DNA of 64,000 nucleotides from Xanthostigma xanthostigma (taxonomy: Eukaryota > Arthropoda > Insecta > Raphidioptera > Raphidiidae): NCBI GenBank assembly GCA_963575645.1, contig OY754469.1:19300001-19364000 (forward strand). The letters run 5' to 3'. Position 1 is the first letter of the stretch; every line of letters begins with the position of its first letter. The translations under genes were made by a program, and so were the position numbers. The notes below the pieces were generated by a model. That model saw nothing but the letters and a program-made list of their open reading frames with translations, ran no database searches and was not told where the DNA came from. Shown here piece by piece: positions 11,660 through 24,051 of the stretch.

Positions 11660-13878
11660 TTTTTAAATTCATTATAACTTAATTACGGTAACACAATTAT
11701 GAAAATTGTCTATCGTCGCTATTAGGTATATATACTGGAAAAATAGTGATTATTATATAGTAACGAATAGCTGAAACGACCAAATTCCGAATATTTAGTC
11801 AAATTCATCGTCCGCATCCGGAATTAGACTTGAAGCTTGCATTATTGTTACGGTATATTCAATAAATTCGGTTGGCTAAATAAATTCCCAGCAACTATTA
11901 ATAATCACCTAAACATTTGCTAAAAGTGAATATTATACATGTATTTTTTACATTTACCGGTATTTATTAATAATTTCCAATGGAGATTGGTTGATGTAAT
12001 AAAGATTAGTTTAGTGTTCAGGTAATCATTAATTATATAGGAATAATTATTAATATTTTGAAGAATTAAATAATTAGAATAATTGTTTTTATCTAAAAGG
12101 GTTAGTTTTTTTCGATTCAAATTTAAATGTCAAACACCACTCATACGGGATTATTAAGAAATTAAAAAACTTCACTGTTGGTAAGAAATAGCGTGTATTT
12201 TACAATCTTTTATTTAACTTGCTATGCTGGTCCGTCAGTTAGCACCAGTTAAGCACTTTTGCTTAAAATTTCTTACAAAAATATAAAACGTTACCTTGTA
12301 TGAGAGTATTTTTACATACAAGTATTATGAAAATTATTTATACCATAATATGTAACCAATTCAAGTAGGTATACCATGAAAATTGCTTTCCTTATATTCT
12401 TTTGACATTGGAGTTTTTCATATGTGATCATTGATATTGATTTTGGAACGTTTAGTTAGTAATTAGATAGTACACTAGTCAGCATTCGGCCAAATAAGAT
12501 AGATAGATATTGTTGGTTTTAAACGCTCGACAACAGGCAACCGAAAATTCGTTGCATCCTAGTAAATACATATCTGTTGACAATAATCCAAACATTATTT
12601 CGCGTTCTTTTGTGATTTTTTCCGTTAATGGTAAATATTGCAAGATAATAATGTTTGCAGGGCCGGCGAATGGTGTTCATCCCGAAAGGGTAGTTGACCG
12701 GAAGGTGTGTATATAAATACGCTTCTTACGAAAACTAGCAAAACTCAGATTTCCCAACGTTATTCTAAATGGGAAAATCTAATCTTCGTTAGGGCAAATT
12801 AATTAAAAGACTAGGTTACTGATCGCTCACGGCAGTCATTACCGCATTATCACAATATAAATTGAACAAATCTATATATAGGTAGGTACCACAGAATTCC
12901 GAGTGGATAAATTGCCCACTCGGAATTTTCCAAGTGAGTAATACTATACCCATTGTATCCACATTATCCGCCAACCCTGAATGTTTGAATGAAACAACAT
13001 AACTAGTAGGTACTAACAGTATATTTAGTAGTATTGGACAACTTAAAAAATATTCAGCCAATTGTTGTATTTATGAAAAAATCATTGAGAAGAGGGAAAC
13101 TTCATTTTACTGACAAAGAAGTTTGTTTTTAAAATAATGAAATTTTCTTCAATAATTGTTCATAACGGTATATTTTAATAAATAATATCAACTAAATATT
13201 TGTTAACTTGTAAATTAACAGATTTCGCGATCTTTGATTTAAGGTAACGTGAACCTGCGACGTGCAACAATTGAAAGTGTGCGTGTACCTACCTATCGAA
13301 CATCCGGTGTGTAGTATCCGCGTGTACACGCCAATGTGTGTTACAGTTCTGGTTGTATTCGAAATGGCGCGGGCGCCATGATAAGAGGATATGGGGGAGA
13401 TCGGGGTACGATGGAGCACTGTGTAGTTTAAATACACAGCTTATACGCTACGCATGTATATATATATATGTATATATAGATACCTACACACATATCGTAC
13501 ACTGATAAGATAAGCTTATACTGCCGGCAAACGGTCGTGCAACCAGCGTGGTGCAGTATTTAGAATGTGTTTTTCATATGACGTTATATTAAGGGCGCGT
13601 CTAAAGCTAAAAACCTATACTGTATATGTTACAGTTAATGACGTAAATGCCAGGTCAATATCGTTAATAACGTCTTAAAGAATGATTTTTTTTATTTATT
13701 TAATTCGATTACAATAGAATTTAAAAATGTTCGAGGGTGGAAGCACAAAAATTATTTCTTGATCGAACATAAGAATACAGAAAAAAGTGTGATCCTAATT
13801 CAGACAAACTCACGGGGAAGTGAAACTTTTTTTATTCGTGTAATAATATGGTATTTAATTTTAATATAAGTTTTGACT
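11660..13878. other. No recognised gene
   Basis: Mostly AT-rich unique-looking sequence. It includes a small perfect hairpin at 12895-12925 (ATTCCGAGTGG / CCACTCGGAAT arms) and a (TA)n stretch at about 13456-13480. Open frames up to 81 codons resemble no known protein. Confidence 0.35.
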
Positions 13879-14138
13879 ATTCGCCATGGGAACTGATTCT
13901 AGCGCTCTCTGGTGGTAGAAAATAAAAGATGTCTGTGTTAAATCAAGTTTAAAGCAAATGTCACATAATTTATTTATAATGGATAATAAACATTTCGAAA
14001 TAAATATTACTGATATTATTAAATATTTTCTTTAGTTCACTCATCACAATAAACAAACAATGTCACAAGAAATTTAATATCTAGATAGCTTTTATTTACT
14101 CGCACCAGAAAACCCTAGAATCAGTTCCCATGGCGAAT
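13879..14138. mobile_element. Inverted-repeat miniature element (260 bp)
   Basis: Termini ATTCGCCATGGGAACTGATT (left) and its exact reverse complement (right) extend inwards as imperfect inverted repeats of about 40 bp. The interior is AT-rich and non-coding. No convincing target-site duplication is present, so the superfamily is unassigned. Confidence 0.65.
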
Positions 14139-14255
14139 TTACCAGTATATAAAAACAGATAAAAACAATATTATTTACATTAAAAAACACTAAGTATAAA
14201 AATACATACTGACAAGTGAAATTTTATAAAAGTTTATAAAAAGAATTAAGTTATA

Positions 14256-14587
14256 CAGTAGAACATCTTTAAGTCGAACCTTGATAAGTCGAAAACCTCC
14301 AAAACTCGAATAAATGTTTAGTTCCCTAATCCCTTCCCATCAAGCCCCAAAACCTATATTACTCGAAAACTCAACCCTCTATACTTCGAAATAATCAATG
14401 AGTTTCTACAAGCCATTTCGGTACATATTTTTCCTCCATAGCTCTAAAACATAAATTGGACCTCTGTATCTCGAACATAGCAACTCAAAATGAATATTTC
14501 CTTACAAAACCCGCCTAAGTCCAAATCTTTCATAAGTCAGAAACTCTATAAATCGATTTGTTTGACGTCTCCCTTGAAGTTCCACTG
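14256..14587. mobile_element. pogo/Tigger-like miniature element, TA-flanked
   Basis: The left end CAGTAGAACATC and right end GAAGTTCCACTG form approximate inverted termini of the CAGTRGAACYTC type, flanked on both sides by TA (14254-14255, 14588-14589). TA duplication and this terminus fit pogo-group Tc1/mariner transposons. The interior repeats 'aagtcgaa', 'ctcgaa' and similar motifs many times and contains no DDE transposase. Confidence 0.7.
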
Positions 14588-14589
14588 TA

Positions 14590-15092
14590 TACTTTTTAAC
14601 GCAGAAACCTGTGACTTTGAACATAATATTAACAAAATAATGTCTAGCAACTAGTGACCATTTTTATCGACAATTTTATACTTCATGGGAAATATATTGG
14701 TAATTGTAATTTGTATTCCATTAGTAATTATTTATTGTAAAAACAAATATCGAGTTTGTGAGAAAATAATTCCTTATATTACTTAATTCCGACTATAAAA
14801 GTGGAGTATGGCACTAAATTAGTACTCTACAAGTGAAAATAAGTCGCTCTGCTGAACGAGTGGTGACTGCCTCTTAACGTCTTTTATCACTGTTCACTGT
14901 GAGATCAGTAGGTAGATCGTTCACAAAAATTTAGAGTCGAACCAACATCGTTCACAGCTTTTCAAACTCGAATAAATCGCTTTTACAATAGTGCACGTTT
15001 TCAGCACTTTGTTGAGATAGTGAATTCGTAGTTCATACCAAGTAAACTGGATATTGACGTTACAATGAATTGACAATAGCATTAATACTAAG
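14590..15092. other. No recognised gene
   Basis: AT-rich spacer between a pogo-like and a Harbinger-like element. No structure beyond short direct repeats ('tcgttcaca' at 14918 and 14949) was recognised. Confidence 0.3.
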
Positions 15093-15095
15093 TAA

Positions 15096-15532
15096 AGCGC
15101 GGGTCACACTAGGCTGCTTGTCAGCCGCTGCTGATCAGCGGCGGATAGTCGCACCAGCAAGCAGCGGTGGGCAGCCCGGTCACGTAACGGCTGCTACTAG
15201 CTAGTCTACCGCGAGTAGTGGCTGCCAATCCGGTCACTACATCATCGAACATAAACCACGTGGTACATGATGGTTTACTCGCCTATGATGCACTGCTTCG
15301 GTCAGACTGCGCTTCTCGCTGGTGATAGCGGGTGCGAGTGAGTCACGTGACCTGCTAGTCGCCGCTGTCTGGCTACTAAAATAGAACATGTCCAATTTCA
15401 CCAGCCGCTGATAAATACTCGTCGGCTGGCGGCGCCAACGACGAATTTTATGCTCACACCAAGCTGATTGATGGCTGACAGTAGCGGCTTCCACAACTCG
15501 CGGCTGGCAATCAGCCTAGTGTGACCCGCGCT
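15096..15532. mobile_element. Harbinger-like miniature element, TAA-flanked
   Basis: Inverted termini AGCGCGGGTCACACTAGGCT are exact for 20 bp and continue imperfectly ('gcttgtcagccgctgctgat' against 'gattgccagccgcgagttg'). The element is flanked by TAA in the same orientation (15093-15095, 15533-15535), consistent with the TWA target preference of PIF/Harbinger. It is markedly GC-richer than its surroundings and contains many 'gcggc/gccgc' repeats. Minus-strand frames inside are by-products of these repeats. Confidence 0.7.
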
Positions 15533-15619
15533 TAACGATGTTGACCGTAACACATACATTGTATACCGTATAAGTAGATAGTACTAGATATAATAGTCCG
15601 CCGTATTCTGCTGTTTTAT

Positions 15620-16010
15620 ATGTAGAGATAACCACTATGACAGTGATTACTGATAGCAAGATTTATAGTCACTGATGCTAAGCTATTTAGACAAAAATAC
15701 ACTACCACTAATGTGTTCTCGGTAATTGATTACAATGCCTTAAAACGTACCAAAATATCACAGGAAAAGAAGGTAACCATAGCATTTTTTTGTCATATCT
15801 TAGAAACATATTTCCATAACTTTGTCGACCAACGTGATACTGTTATGGTCTATTAAGAGGATAATGTCGCTACTCTATATGGTCAGTGCTAACATTAACA
15901 ACTTTGTTCTGTCTCACTTTAACTTGTGTAATGTTAAATTTGTTAGGAAGAGACAAATTAACAGCGCTGTAAATTCTTACATTGATTTCACAGAAGTTAT
16001 AAAAATATGA
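15620..16010. repeat. Diverged copy of a 'ctcactttaactt..taatgttaaatt' repeat
   Basis: About 15868-15998 matches 20030-20162: both carry a 'ctgt(c/a)tctcactttaactt' type core, a 'taatgttaaatt.gttagaaag' segment, 'aaattaacagc.ctgtaa' and 'ttcttacattgat'. In the second copy the ends are inverted ('attctgtatg' / 'catacagaat'), suggesting a miniature inverted-repeat element. The rest of the interval holds nothing recognised. Confidence 0.45.
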
Positions 16011-16174
16011 TAAAAAAATTTAAAGTTTGTTTTCCAGATTATAGACGGTTTTTTTCAAATAAGAAAATCTAGTTTTCTTTTTGATATTGTGAAGCCTGTG
16101 CGATGCTGAGAGACTACGTATAGCTATGTAGTGATCAACAGCTGAACCAAGTGCCAATTCTTATTTTAATGTAT

Positions 16175-16412
16175 GACTAGCTGCTCCCCGCGGCTTCGCC
16201 CGCGACTGAGATGAACACACAACAAAATGTTTGTTCAGTTCACAGAGCTTACGAAAAGAATTCCCTTATTTTTATTTTTTTTTTAGCCTAAGTTACTCCT
16301 TATAACATCAGCTCGGCCAGTGAAAGTCCTATCAAAATCGCTCCAGTCGTTTCGGAGATTAGTTAGAACAGACAGATAGGCAGACAAAAACTTAAATTTT
16401 TTTTTTTTTTTG
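16175..16412 (+). repeat. SINE/RTE-tail repeat with poly-T end
   Basis: Begins 'gactagctgctccccgcgg' followed by 'cttcgcccgcgactgagatg', and ends with 'aaatcgctccagtcgtttcgg', 'acagacagataggcagac' and a T-run. This head and tail are a common insect short retroposon. It has no coding potential. Confidence 0.65.
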
Positions 16413-16419
16413 TATTAAG

Positions 16420-17190
16420 TAGGTACCATATATGCTTTCATATACATTTAATAAAAAGCTGTTATTTTGACATTACAAAAAGACACTTCAATTTTATTTA
16501 TCTGCAAAACAATACAAAATGGTTTTAGTTATAATTTTATTAGTTCTATCTAAAAAGAGACCAATGTATACTGAGCGAGTAAGCGTCACGACGCGACGGT
16601 TTTATATATTTGATTCTCACAAAACGACGAAACGTGATAGTAAAACGTTAAATTTTGTCGCGTCGCTCTAGTGTAAGAATTGCTATATTTGAAAACACGT
16701 AAATTTTTGGAAACAATTTTTGCCTTCGTCGTATCGCATCACCATGTGAAAATCGACCTTTAAGTAGAATACGGCTGAATATATAGCTAACTAATTACAT
16801 ACAGTCTGTTCCTATTCGATAAGTAAAACAACAAAAACAATTAGTTTTTTGTTCCAAACAAAACACAAGTGTGCATTCACTATTTACGTTGTATTTTACC
16901 AGTACAAAGTCACTTTAGATTTTTATATGTTGAATAAACAATCATGTCATTCTTTTACAGTCATTCCAACTACAAACCATAACATTTATATGCTTTGCTT
17001 TTGGAGATCGATTCGCATTATACGTAAGTGCCGTTTTTACCCGGCGTTGCCCGAGAATGACCGTACTTTCCCTGTTGCAATACCCTAATGAGGAATAACC
17101 TAAAAACTCACTCGCTTCACTCGTTCTATTGAAACGACAGCTAACTCGTTTGACCGAGCTATACGAAATAACAACATACTTTTTGTTTTA
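16420..17190. other. No recognised gene
   Basis: AT-rich. A GC-richer patch at about 16580-16740 contains 'gcgtcacgacgcgacgg' and 'gtcgcgtcgctctag', resembling a fragment of a miniature element without clear boundaries. Confidence 0.3.
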
Positions 17191-17195
17191 TACAA

Positions 17196-17600
17196 GCTGA
17201 CCGGTAATTGCTCGTATTCCTCTCGGGAGAAGAAACTATAACTAATTTGGAATGATTTAACCTCTATCACTTAAGGGTCGGAAATGCGTTGTTTTCGAGA
17301 AAATCTACTTATATGTTTTCTTTTTACAAAAATACGAATTTGGGCAGTTAAATATTAAAAAAAATATTTTCACTTTTTGGCCTGAATTTTTCCATGATCT
17401 GATTAGCTTACTAAATAGCTAACCCTCCTAAAGCTAAAAACCACGAAATTTACTGTTAGATTTTATGTTGTGTGTTAAAACAGTAAATAAAAAAAATAAA
17501 ATAAAAATTCTTCACAGAAGTGTCATTATCATAAAAAAATGACGCATTTCCGACCCCCAATAAATCATTCCAAATTAGTCATAGTTTCTTCTCCCAAGAG
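17196..17600. mobile_element. Inverted-repeat element, family copy also at 37876
   Basis: Arms of about 55-65 bp: 17225-17291 ('gggagaagaaactata' ... 'ggtcggaaatgcgt') and its inverted counterpart 17542-17595. The left two-thirds also match 37876-38235, which lacks the right arm. Shared internal text includes 'ttttccatgatctgattag' and 'gaagtgtcattatcat'. No transposase and no certain target duplication. Confidence 0.6.
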
Positions 17601-18118
17601 TTGGGAAAACAGATCTTTTTAGCGATTTCCATCTTTCCCGTATAGAATCCGACTCTCTGAACCGGCTCAAAGAGATCTGAGTTCTAAATATGTTACTGCA
17701 AATTTATCCAATAATGTTAACTGATAAAGTATGGCACATCGTTTTGCTTAAAAATAAAATTATTTGTCATTTGAAATCAAATTTCAAAATAATTTAAATT
17801 CTGCCTGTTTATAAATTTTATTTACAGTGCATATGAAAATATAACAAACTATGCTTGATTATTATTATTAACATATTGTGTGTATACAAAAACTTAAATA
17901 ATTTGTATTATACCTCATCAAACATCCATTCTACCTATGTCGGGAAATAATAATAGTTTTTTAAATTGAATTTATGTAATGGGATAAAAATAACTATTAT
18001 GCCGCACCATAAAAATTTTAATAAAATCTTAAATTTTAAGTTATATAAAACAAAAACGGAGGAAGTTCTCAAGTCGACGCGTATATTTTTTTTTTTTTTT
18101 TTTTTTATTTTTTTTTTT

Positions 18119-18448
18119 TATGTATGACCACGCATAGCTTTTTACAGAGTAGTCCGATTTTGATAAATATTTTTTTGTTTGAAAGGGTATACCCCGAAGT
18201 TGGTCCCATATAAATTTGGTAAAAAAATTCCAACCCTAAGGGTAGGAAAACAGGGGATGATTGATTGTTTACTCACTGATTGTAATGTATGACCACACAT
18301 AACTTTTTACAGAGTAGTCCGATTTTGATAATTATTTTTTTATTGGATAGGGTATACCTCGAGGTTGGTCTCATATAAGTTTGGAAAAAAAATTCCTACC
18401 TTAAGGGTGGGAAAATAGAGGTGATTTATTGTTCACTCACAGATGTTC
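18119..18448. repeat. Tandem duplication of a ~165-bp unit
   Basis: Two head-to-tail copies begin 'atgtatgaccac(g/a)cata' at 18120 and 18285 and share 'acagagtagtccgattttga', 'gggtatacc(c/t)cga(a/g)g' and 'aagggt(a/g)gg'. This resembles the 3' end of a dispersed retroposon duplicated in tandem. A T-run of over 30 bp precedes the first copy. Confidence 0.65.
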
Positions 18449-18496
18449 ATGCTGAGTTGTGTATTACAATTATAAATTATATAGCCACAAAAAATT

Positions 18497-19005
18497 ATAA
18501 AATAAAAACTTTTTAACAAAAAAATTAAACCGCCGAAAAACTGAAAAGCAAAAAATAATAAATCTTTTTATGTAACTAAGTTTTATTTAAGTAGTTGAAC
18601 GTATGTGACAGTCTAGTATATCTAAGTAATTTTGAGTCGGCGTCAAACAATCAATGAACAAAGATCACTAAAAGAAATAACCAAATCAAATTAACAATGA
18701 TACGTGAAATCTCTAGCGATAAACATTAACATTCTAACTATGCGCTCTCCACACGACCACTCGCAAAGACGTGTGCCCTCAGTGTGTGCCCGTTCGGGTT
18801 GCTCTGTCGCTGATATTAACTTCGTGAACTCTCAGAGATCTCCGGCGAAGGATTGTTGACGCCGACTCAAAATTACTTAGATATACTAGACTGTCACATA
18901 CGTTCAACTACTTAAATAAAACTTAGTTACATAAAAAGATTTATTATTTTTTGCTTTTCAGTTTTTCGGCGGTTTAATTTTTTTGTTAAAAAGTTTTTAT
19001 TTTAT
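18497..19005. mobile_element. 509-bp element with ~155-bp terminal inverted repeats
   Basis: The left arm (18497-18652) starts 'ataaaataaaaac' and ends 'gagtcggcgtcaaacaatc'. The right arm (18851-19005) is almost its exact reverse complement, differing mainly by one A. The 198-bp centre is GC-richer and non-coding. Near identity of the arms implies recent origin or arm-to-arm conversion. Target duplication is not evident (left 'aaaaatt', right 'cattgtac'). Confidence 0.8.
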
Positions 19006-19007
19006 CA

Positions 19008-19406
19008 TTGTACAATACTACAATCACGTGTACCGCGTGCCTACTACCTGAACAGATACACATTACAATGCACAGTACTGTATGTGGATCCGAGACGACA
19101 GAGATAAATATGCAACATGTATGTTCATTGGAACACTATAGAGCTGTTATACCTCTGCTACAGAAGTGCCATGAGTATAGAAAATGCGTCTGTATTAAAT
19201 ATTTCACGGAGTTAACTGATCCGTTGATCCGTCGGGTCAGAAAGAACGAAGTCGGCTCCCATGGATCTTCTGTCGGAATCGAATCTTCTAAACAGTTCAG
19301 TTACCCAACCCTAATTGCAGCTGAATGTGAGTACCAGCAACTTCTCACCAATTTTGGATTTCGTTCGCATTATACCATCAGCAAGGTATCTCAGTTAGTG
19401 GCATAA
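19008..19406 (+). CDS. Hypothetical 132-codon open frame
   Basis: This is one of the longest open frames in the window, directly right of the inverted-repeat element. Its start lies in the last bases beside the element's right arm. The product is moderately Cys-rich (about nine Cys) with no recognisable domain, signal peptide or membrane segment. The frame's base composition is less AT-rich than its flanks. I cannot say whether it is a host exon, a transposon remnant or chance. Confidence 0.22.
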   Translation: MYNTTITCTACLLPEQIHITMHSTVCGSETTEINMQHVCSLEHYRAVIPLLQKCHEYRKCVCIKYFTELTDPLIRRVRKNEVGSHGSSVGIESSKQFSYPTLIAAECEYQQLLTNFGFRSHYTISKVSQLVA

Positions 19407-19409
19407 CAA

Positions 19410-21145
19410 TCAATTTGAGGCCCCTAGTATATTTTTGCGGTGAATACTCTGGCATATTGAATAATAATTTGAGCTCCTCAAAGAAACATTGTCCCAATTT
19501 CATTTCTTCGTACCTAATTATTGTGACTAAATGTTGCAGAACCCAATTGACAAAAGTTTCGATCGCACAAGATTTTTAGACTATTGCCATTGGAAACTTT
19601 TTGTAGAAAATTTTATATTCTACAAAATACTGGTATACAATTGTCTCTAATCTAGCATGGTTTTCATAAAAAAAATGAGTGGAGGCTAGAAAACACATTC
19701 CGACGTTTTTTATTTTGATTTTTAAGGACGCAGTTTTTTGGCACAAATGTGTACACATAAATAAAACTATAAGTTTTTCAAAAACGTCGTCAATGTATTT
19801 TTTGTTCAGGCTGTATATTTTATATTTTTGCAGAAATTAATGTCTTTATGTCACACAAGCTTATGGTTTTGTATAATTAGAATAGTTGACATAACTTAAG
19901 CAAACCCTTTTAATTTATTTTAATTTTAGACCACCCATTGTTTAATTTATACTGAGCAATTCATTTCACAAGGAAACAAAAATCCTGTGTTATCCGTTTA
20001 AAGTGCATACTAATGGCGCTATTCTGTATGGTTAATGTTAAAATTAACCATACTGTTAAATTGCTATCTCACTTTAACTTATCTAATGTTAAATTGGTTA
20101 GAAAGTGAGAAAAAATTAACAGCACTGTAATTTCTTACATTGATCATACAGAATCATATTGTCAGTAAAACTATACATCCCTTTGCAGCTGGGGGATATT
20201 TTGTCAGCGAAATACGTTAGTAGAAAAAAATTCTTAAAATTTCATATATGCTGTAAAATAATCTTAAGGCTCTTGACTCTTGTCCATTTATTATAAACTA
20301 TTACTGGTATCTAATTATTAAATTGATAATGTTTTTATCCAATATTTTCATATGTAACCTTAAGAATATTTTATATGGATTTAAAGAGACAAAAATGGAG
20401 ATTTCGAAAAAAAACTATATCTCAGCAGTTTCCGATAGTAAATCTAGAGTTGAATAAAAAACTATTTAAACTTTTTTTGTATCTAGGGTTATACACGAAT
20501 TATTCGCTGTTACCACTTTAGGTGAACACACTATATATTATAAAGAAAATCATCTATTGACACATAATTTTTTTTTTTAATTTTAAATTATCATTTTTAT
20601 TGAACTGTTTATATTAATTTGTACACAGGTCAGTAATAATGATAGAAACGGTATAGTAAACTTTTATTAATTAAAAAACAGTTTTATCCAAAGACCTTAT
20701 AATTAATCTTATCGTATTTATTGACACTACAACTTTCAATTACCATCAAATATGATTTAGATGTTTTTTAAATACTAAAAATTCTAATGTGTATATTTTT
20801 TAAATTTTTTTTTCAAATCTCATATGGTAAAAAAAATGCCAAGCGGTCGAGTTAAAACAGGTCACACTCGCTTCGGTCGTTCGGTCAAAAAAAAAAAACA
20901 ATTTGCACAAAACTATAAAATCTCAAAACATTGAACGGTTCGTTAAAGCGAAATTATTTATTGAATGGTCTGTCGCCTCAGTAATTTGTACAATAATAAC
21001 CATAACGTCGATAAGCATCACAGAACAGTGAAACGGGTACTAAATTGTTTAGTTACCTTGTAGAAGCGTTCTTTGAGAGATTACAATCCGGAAAATTAAA
21101 AAAATCGCTATACACACAATTATAATAGTTAGGAGGATGGTGAAA
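19410..21145. other. No recognised gene; one short miniature element at 20030-20162
   Basis: AT-rich. 20030-20162 is the better-preserved copy of the repeat also at 15868-15998, with inverted ends GATTCTGTATG-like and internal 'gttaatgttaaaattaacc' palindrome. A 'tcactcgcttcggtcgttcgg' style phrase near 20866 resembles short dispersed repeats. Nothing else recognised. Confidence 0.4.
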
Positions 21146-21150
21146 GAGAT

Positions 21151-22075
21151 GATCAAGGAGCACTCGGTGGCAGAAACGCTCTCTTTCGTGTAGTCTGAGC
21201 CCCCGCTACAAATCCGCTTGGTGAAGTAGGGGCTTAGCACGTTGCGATACGTGGCTAAGGCACTTAAAAAAACGGCAAAATTCAAAAGTCCTCTACGAAA
21301 TGGCAAAAATTAATGACTGAACAGCATCTGGGGGACATCCTAGTTGTAGAAAAAATATTTTCTTATCCCCTACAGAGACTTTTAAAACCCTTTCAAAAAA
21401 TCGAAAAAAAAATGTCAAAAAAATAAAGAATTTAATTCGAAGTTAAAGTTGAAACTGGACATAATGGTTGATTCGGTGACCCGGAATACCAGAAAAAATT
21501 TTCGTGGCTCAAATGACTCCCTATTCCTTTCGACGATTCTACAAAATTTGCACAGGCCAAAATTCGCAAAGTCCTCGTGCAGAACTTCTTACCAGGCTTT
21601 CTATTAGTACCCAAAAAGTTTGTAAATAATATTGTGCCAATTTTGTCACTGCTAGATCACAATCTGCCAATTTAATGTACTTGTCATTAATGCTTTACCT
21701 GAACATGACCCGTTTTTGCAAAGTCGATTTTGGCTGAAAATTGTACCTCGGGATTCTCTACAAGAAGACGAACCATTAGAGCTCAGTTTCAATCACCGAG
21801 TTCTTTTTTTAATTTTATTTATTTTGAATTTATTTAGTCCCTCTGCAGGGGGTAAATTCTCATAAAATATTTTTTCTGCAACTAGGAGGTCTCTCAGATG
21901 CTGTTCAGTCATTTTCTGCCATTTTGTAGAGGACTTTTGAATTTTGCCGTTTTTTTTAAACGCCTCAGCGGCGTACCACAACGCGCTAGACCCCTACTAC
22001 ACCAAGCGAATTTGTAGAGGGGGGCTCAGACTACACGAAGTAGAACGTTTCTGCCACCCAGTGGTCCTTGACCAT
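21151..22075. mobile_element. 925-bp element with ~220-240 bp inverted arms
   Basis: The left arm (21151-21369) and right arm (21837-22075) are inverted copies. Both include 'gtggcagaaacg', 'gtgtagtctgagccccc', 'aaaacggcaaaattcaaaag' and 'gactgaacagcatctg'. They differ at roughly one base in eight, so this element is older than the palindrome at 36544. A minus-strand frame in the right arm (21793-21981) is open but not recognised. The 467-bp centre shows no transposase. Superfamily unknown. Confidence 0.7.
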
Positions 22076-22089
22076 TTCTGAAATTATGA

Positions 22090-23925
22090 AATAAAAATTC
22101 CTTTTAAAAAATTGATACGACTTTAAAAATTAATGTCTCATAAAGGATATAGAATAATTATTTACAAGCTACAATCACCTTCTCTAACCCTTAATTATTT
22201 AGGCATAAATAAATCTACGACTATTATAAAGCAATAATTACGTCGATTTTCTAATTAAAGACGTAGTCTGATGTTCGGGGTTCTGAAAATCGAATTTATT
22301 TTTTTAAATTTTCAGTAAGTACAATATATTGAGAAAATACTGTAAAAAATTTAGACCGAAATATTAAATATTTACAAAGCTATAGCATATACTCGAGAGC
22401 GCAACGGTCTTACGGTAAGACTCCTACCTGCTCTTACCTCTCAATTGTTATCAGTTATCACGTTACCTTTATACTCTCGCAGAGTAGAGCAAATAAATTA
22501 GCAGAAAACGATGCCTTTGAAGAAACGGAAGGTTTACTATACACGAGGCATAGCTGATTAGTGTAAATATTCATTTTTATTTTTTTGTAATAAATCTGAA
22601 ATCAAAGTTTTAAACGCGTTTTTCTCAAAACTACGTTTTTGTAGGCGGCGCGGGTGATTGAAACAATTGTATACAACCAATTGCTTTAAATTTTGCACAG
22701 GGTAGGTATTCTACACAGCAATAGCTTCGTCCGGTACTAGAATTACTTAATTATAAAAATTATTTCTATTTTTTTAACCGATTTTTAACGACAAAATCAT
22801 GATTTTCTCGTTGTTTTTTTTAAACCCGCAATTTTGTTATTTATCAACAAAAATGTTTATTTCTAGTACGGGATAGAGCCACAAGCCTACGAAACAATAA
22901 CCAATTTAATTTTTATAATTCAGATGATTCCAAGTGACGTTATCATCCGCGGTACCCACCTACCTCCATTTAAAGTTGTCTACTTTAGGTTAAAAAAACA
23001 ATTATAAAATGGCCTAAAATTATGCAAAAAAATTTTTCTTTTCTTAGCTTACGATGTCAGTAAAAACATGTAACAAAATTGAAATGATTGTACATTATTT
23101 TGTTATTAAAAAATTCTGTAATAAGGGTTGAAAACGAGCCTGAACATAGGACTACGTCCTTTACCGTAGATCAGTAATTATTTTTCTGCGACTTTGGTTG
23201 AAGTTCATATTATGTGTTTTAATTTTTTTTAAATATATTATGTAGGTAGCTGTATATTTTATATGTTTTTTTATATATCTGTAATATGTATATATTATAC
23301 TTAATATTAAACAAGTTTATTAAATTATTGCGTTCCAACGACGTTCAATATATTTATCAACTTTTCGAGTTTTGTTCAAATTGACATAGGTGTGTATATC
23401 GTATGTTTTCGTTCTGCATAATAAAAAATTCCATGCAAGTTTAGTACCCTATTGCGGTTTAGTGTTTCCGGGGCCTATGCAAACGTGGTCACATAAAACC
23501 CGTGGTCCGCTGGTTTTCAACCCCTGCACTAGATGTATGATAGTAGGTACCTACTCATCCTCCAAATCGTACAAAACTTTCGCCACGCTAGCGGCTGCGA
23601 CGTCCTAGTCCCTATCTGTTCCGGGAAATGTTTTTGTCTGTTTACCTTTCACTTGATAATATGTGTTGTCAGTAAAACGCTTCTACTCACACGTTATAAA
23701 CCTCTGCATGATACATTTCATTAACTATTCATTCAGCGATAAAAACCTGTTTAGATATTCATTTGTGTTATATTATTACGTAGGTATTTAATTAATAATA
23801 CGAATCCGAGGGATTTAAGCTTGAGAGCACTTCGACGCACCGAACAATATGATTATTCGATTTTCGCATAATATAGCCAAAATTGTTTAATAAAAATTCG
23901 AATGAAAAAATTGTCATATTAGATA
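22090..23925. other. No recognised gene
   Basis: AT-rich sequence. A 'gcggcgcgggtgattgaaac' phrase at 22646 and paired 'ctagtacggga' / 'cggtactag' motifs near 22733 and 22864 hint at an old repeat, but no boundaries can be set. Open frames are short and unrecognised. Confidence 0.3.
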
Positions 23926-23926
23926 T

Positions 23927-24011
23927 GTTCCAATCAGCCAGCATACGGACACGAAACGGTTACAGCATGCGGGTGACGGTTTCATGTCCGTTTGCTGGCT
24001 ACTTGGAACAT
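23927..24011. repeat. Short inverted-repeat (hairpin) element
   Basis: Arms 'tatgttccaatcagccagca' and 'tgctggctacttggaacata' continue inwards through 'acggacacgaaac' / 'gtttcatgtccgt'. The total is about 85 bp with a short centre. Flanks share TATTAG (before the left arm and two bases after the right), a possible target duplication. Confidence 0.6.
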
Positions 24012-24051
24012 ATACTATTAGCACAACACCGTAAACAGTGAGACTTGTTTG

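Noticed and set aside
13592..13680. TTAAGGGCGCG start and CTTAAAG end considered as another TTAA element
   Set aside because: The two ends are not inverted copies beyond a few bases.
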